Source of the DNA: Cyrtodaria siliqua
Taxonomy: Eukaryota > Mollusca > Bivalvia > Adapedonta > Hiatellidae
NCBI GenBank assembly: GCA_037043455.1
Contig: JAWPHD010008228.1
Coordinates: 1 to 64,000 of the forward strand
Direction: 5' to 3'
Length of the DNA stretch: 64,000 bases
A program made the position numbers and the translations under genes. Positions 54,001 to 63,000 of the stretch are shown here, piece after piece. Within the stretch, counting starts at the first letter, position 1. Each line of letters begins with the position of its first letter. The notes beneath the pieces were generated by a model that was not told the origin of the DNA, did not search any database, and saw only the letters and a list, made by a program, of their open reading frames with translations.

Positions 54001-57000
54001 ACTCAAACAGTGTTGTGAGTGTGTGAGTGTAATCAAGCGTCCGATCGTACCGGGCTGTCCGAAGGTACCGGGTTTGACACTATTGCATATTTACAAAACT
54101 TATGGATCATGTAAACTACATCTGGCGCAAATATGTTTTGCATAAATATGAAAAATACTGTAAAAATACTTACAAATGAGAAAATAATTAATTCAAAATT
54201 GTGTTTTTCGCTGAAATAGTGTTGTGGACTTTTTTTTTGTGGACTTTAGCGGAGAATTTTGTGGACTTTGGCGTTCGTTTTTTTGTGGACTTTAGCGGAA
54301 ATGTCGGCAGAATATAGCAGCGTTGTGAACTTTATGTGGACTTTAGCGGAGTTGCGGTGCCACACCTGTTTTACGGCCCTTTGTCTTCACGTGTTACTAA
54401 CATGGTTTGTGTGTACACCCGTTTTTTTCACGTGTTACTAACATGGCTCGTGTGTACACCTGTTTTCTTCACGATTTACTAACATGGCTTGTGTGCACAC
54501 CTGTTTTCTTCATGTGTTACTAACATGGCTTGTGTGTACACCTGTGTTGAAACCATTTATCTTGCTTTATTCAATTTTACAAAATGGTTCACTTTATGCC
54601 AAAAAGTGCATATCCAGTCGGTGTAAATATGTAGCATTTACCGAACACGGTCAGCCAAATACACGCATACAAAACAACTAACAATTAAAAGGAAGATTGG
54701 AAGAAAACATAAGAGATGCAACAAACATAAAATGCTTGAAAATATGGTATCCGCCTTCGAACGATGACTGGTAAAAATGCCACTATGGGGTTTAAACTAG
54801 TACTAGGGTGCAACAATTCTCAATCGTTTCTTGCCCTATTGTAATCTTAATAAAACAGGACATCTTTATTAATCATCACCAGGCTAACAAACTAGGCAGT
54901 ATTATTAAGCCATATAAGTGTAACACAAACACGATCATGTATATATGAATATAAACAAAACCAAAACACAGAATGCCACAAAACAAGTATCAATGACTGA
55001 CTTGGCAAAGCAAGCGGCAAGACCGTTCCAATCCTGCAGCCGTATTGTCAATCCGTTTGTGTTTGATGTCAGATGCCTTGCTTTTTAAAAACCTAATAAG
55101 TGTTGTTTGTTTTAAAATTCTCCGGCCATGTTTTGTTTCATGCAATATGCAATATCTGTGAAAAGCGAGAATAAGATTGTATTTGATGACGTAGAAAACT
55201 TTGAACAGGTAAATTAATCCACAGGTAAATGTATTTATCAATTATCTGGCAAAAGTTGTGCAGCTGTACAATTCAGATTTACTACATTTCCCCGTGCAGT
55301 CACGCATTGATAAAAGTAGTATCTACGTCATGCAATTAATACTTATGTTTATATACACCTTAGTAGCGGTGTTCAATATATGTTTCTCTCCGAGACTATC
55401 AAGAAATATTCATGTGATGTTTAAGAGTTAAATTTGTTAATTGATAATACTACAAAAAGGGTGGCCATTCACCTTTAATGAGTTTTTTGGTTGACTGTGT
55501 TCTGTGAAAACTACTTTTCCTTTTCTCGACTTTTATACCTACTTTTAACAACACGCCTCGTTAAAAGTACACCTTTGCATTTTATTGTACGACAACAGGG
55601 ACCTTCGTGTCATATGAACGCATTTCTAATTAAATATACTGACAGCCAAGAGAAATGCACCACCATTTGTAATGTATAAAGAACAATATTTGAAATGTCC
55701 CACAATTAATAACAATAAACAAAATAATATTAGTGGTGCCTTTCTTTTGACCGTTTATATATGATAACTAAACACATTTCGTATATTCTTTACTAATTTG
55801 AATTGCTTTTCTTGAACAGGTTTTACTCAGCCTATTCAAAAGTATACAACGTACAGTGTTCACAGGTGGCTTTAAAGATTGGTAATCTAGTTCACAGGGC
55901 AACATGCTCACACGACGAAGGTAAGCTATCTAGTTCACAGGGCAACATGCTCACACGACGAAGGTAAGCTATTGTCTATTGAAGAAATATAAAAAGATCG
56001 GACAGGGAATGAATGAATGAATGGTGTTTTACGGCACGTCGACACAAAAATAGGTCATATTGTGCGCAAAAACTGATGAATGATGATGAAATGTAGGATT
56101 AATTAAAAATTAATGTAAATATATGAAGATAAAACTATTTACATGTAAGGGATGATATGGTAGTAATATAAACTATGTATGTAAATCAACAAATGCCCGA
56201 AAACGGGTATTTAAAAAAAGTAAATATATACAAGAACATATTATAATGATTTATATAGTCTGACTTCCTTCAGGAAATCTAGAACTAGACTAAAATCTAT
56301 AGTATTAAATAACTCGGTCATAGTATTAACATTGTAGTACCTTTGGCGCATAGGATCAAAGTCTATACATTCCAGCAATATGTGTTTGACCGTTAACGGT
56401 GCAAAGCAGGGTATACATTCTGGTAATTGCTCACCTTGTAATAAATATGAATGGAAAGTAGCATTCAAGGAGGACAGATTGAAGAAGCATGTCTTCGAAT
56501 AGAAGTTCATGAACACGCTGAAAACCTTTTTTTTTTGACAGAAAGAGAAACAAAACTGGAATCCAATACCAAAAATATGCCCACCCTTTCTTACCCTCCC
56601 CTCCCGTGTTAAAAGGTGACAACTGTAAATAACATATTTAGTGTAATGGATCCGTTTAGCGCTAAGGGAGAGTTATATAGTCAAATCCTTACACTTACTT
56701 CTAATTTATTTGTATTGAGTCGGATGAGGAAGGACATCATCGACGTAAATGCCCATGGGCTGTGGTATAATAATCCAGTGATGGACATCAAATAAAATAA
56801 AACTTCAAGATTATGTATTAATGTTAAATTCTTTTTAAACATTTTTATATTTATATTTCATAAGTGTTAGATTTACTTACTAATTCGTATTATATACAGT
56901 GCGTTGGTCTAGTGGTAGATCGTTTGCATTCAGGCCTTTACCGAAAGTAAAATAACCCCAACATTAATAATCTGTCATTTTCCGAAATGATGTTGTAAAT

Positions 57001-60000
57001 AATATTCATTTAACCCTTAGCCTGCTATGAATGCATAATGAACTGTCCTGTCTTTAAATGTATACCGATCTGGGTTTATAATGGACGATAAGGCTGTTGT
57101 AGTCGCCCTTAGCAGGGTAAGGGTTAACTATGGTTAGAGATATGCTGAGAGGAATAGTGGTCATGTGATGATGTGGCATTTCAGAAGATAAAAACTCTGA
57201 TCTTGGTTGACACCGTGAACAAACGGCATGCATTCTACACCTCTCACATGGACTCTACTTTCTTTCAACACTTTAATGTTGAACAATGAAATCATCATGT
57301 AACCTTGCAAAGGTTTTTTAGCTTTCACAAATAAGTCATCTCAGGCAGGAAAGGAACAAATCTTAAGTACTCAAAACATCTTTTATAACGAAGATAAGGA
57401 TTATATAATATTGCGTAAGAACATCTTTCGACTATATCAGGCATGGTTCCACTAGTGATTTGCTTCCTTTTTTAGATCACAAGAGCCGAAGGCTCAAGGT
57501 GATCTGTTGGGATCACTCTTCCACTCTTCGTCCGTCGTCGTCGTTAACTTTTCTTCAAATGACTTCTCCTCAGAAACCGCTTTGCCAATTTTGACCAAAC
57601 TTCACATGGATGAATGCTTTTTAGATTTGCTAAAATTAGGTCAGCGCGACATCTAAGATGGCCACCATTACCATATATGGTCGAAACCTTAAACAATCTT
57701 CTTCTGAAGAACTGCTGGACATATTTCAATAGTTTTTCTTTTAAAATGATCGCCAACCTCGACTATTAAGTTTGTTCAAATGAAGTCCCCGAGGTTAAAC
57801 ATGGCCGTGCCCCGGGGGTCCAAAGTTTGTATATTGAGATTTTGCATGTTTTTCATATAGACATATAGGATTTTTTTTTAAAAATCTTCTTCTCTGAAAA
57901 TAAAAGTCACAGAGCTCTCTTATACTACTGCATCAACTTATTGTCCTCTACTAAGTTTGACCTGGGGTCAAATTTGTCCCCGCCCCGGGAGTCATAGTTT
58001 TACATAGACTTATGTAGGATTTTTTTTAAAAAATCATTTCGGAAACTACAAGAGCCATACGTTTAATATTTTGCATTTACTATAAGCTTATGGTCCTTTA
58101 CCAAGTTTAAAACATCTTCTTCTCTGAAACTGCAAGAGGTTTAATATTTTGCAATTGCTATAAGCTTATGGACCTCTACCAGTTTTGTTAAAATGGTGAC
58201 CCTGGGTCACATTTTGTCCCGCCCCGGGGGTCAGTTTTACATAGGCTTGTATAGGGAAAAACTGAAAAAAAACTTCTTCTCTGGAACTGCAAGAGCCAGA
58301 GGTTTAATATTTTGCATTTGCTATATGCTTATGGTCCTCTACCAAGTTGTTCAAATGGTAAACATGGTGTCAAATTTGGCCCCGCTCCGGGGGTCACAGT
58401 TTTACACAGACTTATTATATAGGAATAACATCAGTCCTTCTTAATATTTTGCATTTACTATACTTTTACGGTCCTTTATCAAGTTTGTTCAAATGGTGAC
58501 CGTGGGGTCATATTTGGCCCCGCCCCAGGGATCACATGGTTTACATAAGACTTGTATAGGGACAAACTTAAAAAATCTTCTTTTCTGAAACCACAAAGCC
58601 CACACCTCTCATATATTACATGTAGCCTGGGGTCACATTTAGCCCTACCCCAGGTGTTATACTCTAGCACCTTCATTTTATATTTGATCCTTTTCAAACT
58701 TTGTCAGTGTCTTTATATCAATGTTGTTATATACAACAGAGCCCACATTTCTTGAACAATCTTAACAAAACTTGCACAGATTGCATATGACCATAAGATT
58801 CCGAAGAATTTCTATAATGTGCCAGTACTCAGGTGATCGATTTAGGGCCATCTTGGCCCTCTTGTTTCTTTTAACTAACGCCGTCGTGTATCATTTGAGA
58901 TTACAAGTCACTTACCTCCAGCTCACTCACGCTGCTTGGTCTGTCAGAAACATTCGCAACATTTCGATCTCTTCTTAAAACCATATCTTTAATGTATATA
59001 TTGGCAACGTCAAACCGGCATTGCCCACCTTCAATTTCCATCAAAAGGAATTTGCATTCGAAATCAAAGTTATCCGCAAAGTTTTGCGATGTCATTGAGC
59101 CAATTTTCCATCGATAGTTTATTTACATGACCTTAGTGATGTATTGTAAATAACACGCATGCAACGCTATTCATATATCAACACGAGTAGCTAACGGCCA
59201 TATTATGTACGCAACAGTGCATTTTTTCTGTCCAATAGCTTTTCGGCTAACAAAACGTCAAGAACATTCGAACATACCAATCGTTCGAAATATATACGAG
59301 GCATGATCCCGAAGAATGAATATCGCAAGCTATTTTATCAGATCCTGTCACGATTGCGTCAGAATCGGAAATAAACCGGCACCTCATGTTCTGACATTTC
59401 TATCCTCTGTTCAGGTAAAGGAACCAGATGAATCTTTTCGACAACACGAGATGGTTGAAACCGTATTTCTCGTAATCATCTCTCTTGGAGCGGTTCTTTA
59501 TAACCTAAACGCATTTTGGTAATGAACTAATGAAAAGGGCTTTTAATTCCGTTTTTGCCGATGAAAAAACATAAAGGCAACGACTGACCTACACTATCAA
59601 AAAAGAGTATGATAATGGACCTTTGGAAACGGCCGAGCACGACACATACGAAATATTGCAGTCTCGGTTTGATTGAGACTGTTCATGAGCGGTAGTGAAA
59701 TATGCTAGCTACCGTTCACGCCCCTCTAGCCCCGGGTTGAGCAGAACTCAATATTCATAAAATCAATAGTACACAATTTTAATCATCCATAACAGAAGTA
59801 ATATGGCACTGCATATTAAATAACGTTGAATAACTATATTTATTTCAGAATGCAAAAAATTCGAAATGTTCCAGCATTCTGGTCACAGGGGTACTTGTGC
59901 CATCATAGGTTCTATAGATGGTAGTTTGTCACTGCATTACTGCATAGAAAAGTGTTTGGACCTAGACGGGTGCCGTGGGATGACGTTTGATACAAATAGG

Positions 60001-63000
60001 TTAAGGTAGGAACCATGACGGTATTTCACATTGCTGATTATAATATTAAAACAAAGAAAAAAGTGACATTTTCTTTCACCACTGCAGTTCGAATCCCACT
60101 GGGAGCTCAACTGTAAGTGTGAAAGTGTCGATTCTTACGGATGGCGGGAGATATACTGCACTGGATCTACCCAGAAAAAATGGGTAGTCTGCCTGCCACT
60201 ATCACAAAAAAAAATCGACCTTCATATATGGCCTAAATTGTGCTACAATGACGTAAAATATCATTCAGACAAACAAACAAATCTTGATACGAACAACGAC
60301 AACTGACAATCGTATTGTTATATCATAGGCATATCACATTCATTACTACAATGACCATTTTATTTACTTGAAAGCAGTGATAAAACCTCCATCTGTATTT
60401 TAAAAAAAACATGCCACGCAAATTATACATCAACATGAATGCTAACGGCTATATTATTTAAGCGGCTGTTCACTATTTTCTGTGCCGTATCCTTCCGGCG
60501 ATCAAAATGTTAAGAATTTGAACACACCGAAGCGTCGATATTCACACGAGGCGTGATCCAAAATACTGTCGGGATTGGTGCTGATTGTTATATTGCTATA
60601 TAATTATGTATTTGTATGTATGTAAATATTGCTTTAGAGGGCCCCAAGGAAGATTAGTTTATACTTATTGGGTTAACCTCTGTAAATAAAGACTTTCATT
60701 CATTCATTCATTCAATGGGATAACAGTTTAAGTAGCCTATAATAGTACAATTCGTATGCTTTGAGTACACCTACATCTTGTATCAATTAGTATTTTACAA
60801 TTCCTGTAGTGTAAACTACGTTTAATAAATACAATCAATGGATCAAAGTTCAAATAGCTCGGAACTGTACAATTCATATCGTTGAGTACACCTACATCTT
60901 GTATCAATTCGTCTTTTACAATTCCTGTAGTGTAAACTACGTTCAATAAATACAATCAATGGATCAAAGTTCAAATAGCTCGGAACTGTACAATTCATAT
61001 CGTTGAGTACACCTACATCTTGTATCAATTCGTCTTTTACAATTCCTGTAGTGTAAACTACGTTCAATAAATACAAGCAATGGGATAAAACAACGAAGAC
61101 TAACAAGAGAAGAAATTAACAACTCGGTTTTATTAAAAAAAAATGTGAAAAATATTTCCATAGAAACCACAACACACCCGTCCGCACCGCACCATGCGCA
61201 CCGTAGGTTCCATTGAGTCTGTTCATAAGTGGTTATTTTCGATGCATCACCTCTCACGTCCCCTAGAATCGGTTTCAGCGATATTCCATTTTCAAGCCGT
61301 AATGATTGGACCCGATGATTCAAAAGATCCAAACCCAGACTTAATGAATTATTATAGTTTCTTTGAGGTTTTGCTTTGTTTAAATCTGCTTTTATCGCCT
61401 TCTTAGGACACATACACACAGTTACAAAAACAAAAACATGCGCTCAGCATTAGTATAACAAACATGAGACGAACGCTGCTATACGTTTAAATCGTGTTCA
61501 TATAAAACCTTTTATTCCAAAGATGTGTTAACACACTGTCATGAAAAGATTTTTTTTCTGGGAGTGTACTTACCGCGCGGTCAAAGGGTCAGACTGCTAT
61601 TATTAGAGTTCGCAGAAATAAACGGCTTCTGATTCAATGGTAATGTAAAAGTACACTGACATTTTGAAAGCTATAACTACTTATGAAAAGCCAATCTTCC
61701 TGGTAAAGTAAGTTGTTTTTAGAGAGATGGATCCATGCTGCGAAGTTAATTACAATCAGAAAATGAAGTATAAAGCATCGTATTTAACAGTAGTGTATGG
61801 TTTCGGGACACACATTTGACGGTATATATGTGTAGGCCTTTATATGTAGGCCTACAAACATATAACGTCAAGTTTGTTTCCCGAAACAGTTAATAATAGC
61901 AGCTGACCCATTGACCGCTCGGCAAATACACTCCCAGAAAAATCTTTTCACGACAGTGTGTTAGCACGTCTTTGGAATTGACAGTTTTATATGAACAAGA
62001 TTTAAACGTATATCAGCGTTTGTCTCGTACACATACACTGTTACCACCTCACAACTGCGTTATATTAATGCTGACATGGGCTTATAGAGCGCACGCTTAA
62101 AGTATTAAATGGTTTATGTTTTTGCTTTTAAAAAAAAATCCCGAAATGTATGTGTTTGTTTTTGTAACTTTGTGTATTTATCCTGAAGAATGGCGATAAA
62201 AGCCGAAAACGCTCAATATATGTTTGTTCAATCACTGTTTGATAATTTGTCTAGCATTTATCTTTTGAAATACCTATCTTCCCGGAATCCTCGTGATCCA
62301 GTGCTCCGGAAAGAGTCTTGTAATATGTATGCTATTCGTTACCGTGTATATATATATATATATACTCTTTTTTTTATTCGGCGGAGCATATTTTCGCCCC
62401 TTGTTGAATACAAAGTCAAAGTCTTGGAAATATTAATTCTAAAAAAAAGAATGTCAGATGGTGCTGACTCTTCATTGAACTACTTTTATTTAGAGAATAT
62501 ATTTACTCCCAAAGCCAGACACATGGGCAAAGTCTATGCAATGTTTTTTCTGAAAATAAAATCTGAAGGCACGCTCCTTTAACTAACAAAATCAATAACC
62601 CTATGCTGAATCAAAAACACAGATGATTACCTCTATTTTTAGAAAAATACAAAAAGTTGTAATGACAAATGTAGCAATAACTACTGAAAATGGGAACCCT
62701 TAGAAGCAAAAAACACAAACAAGAGATAAAAGAAGCAGACTCGGGTTTATTGAGTCTGTTCATGAGAAGTAATGTAAAGTGCAACACCTCGCACGCCTCC
62801 TAGCACCCGCTTTAGAGATATTATACTTTAAAGCCACAAAGATCGGGCTTGATGATCCCAAAGGACCAGTAAGTAATAACACTATTGATTTGTAGTCAGG
62901 ACGACTTTTTACGGCCGCCACACATCACTAAACAAACGCCAGTGTGAATGTCAATAAATACTGAAAAGGGGATCCATTTGAAGCAACAAACACAAACAAG

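Larger units (their letters stand above)
51563..54365. mobile_element. Outer foldback element with sub-repeated arms
   Basis: The arms at about 51563-51785 and 54100-54365 are inverted. Each contains several TCCGCTAAAGTCCACA-like sub-repeats at the outer end and TTCGCTGAAATAGTGTTGTG plus ATCTGGCGCAAATATGTTTT further in (plus strand view of the right arm). The interior holds an R1 copy and two further inverted-repeat elements. Confidence 0.78.
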
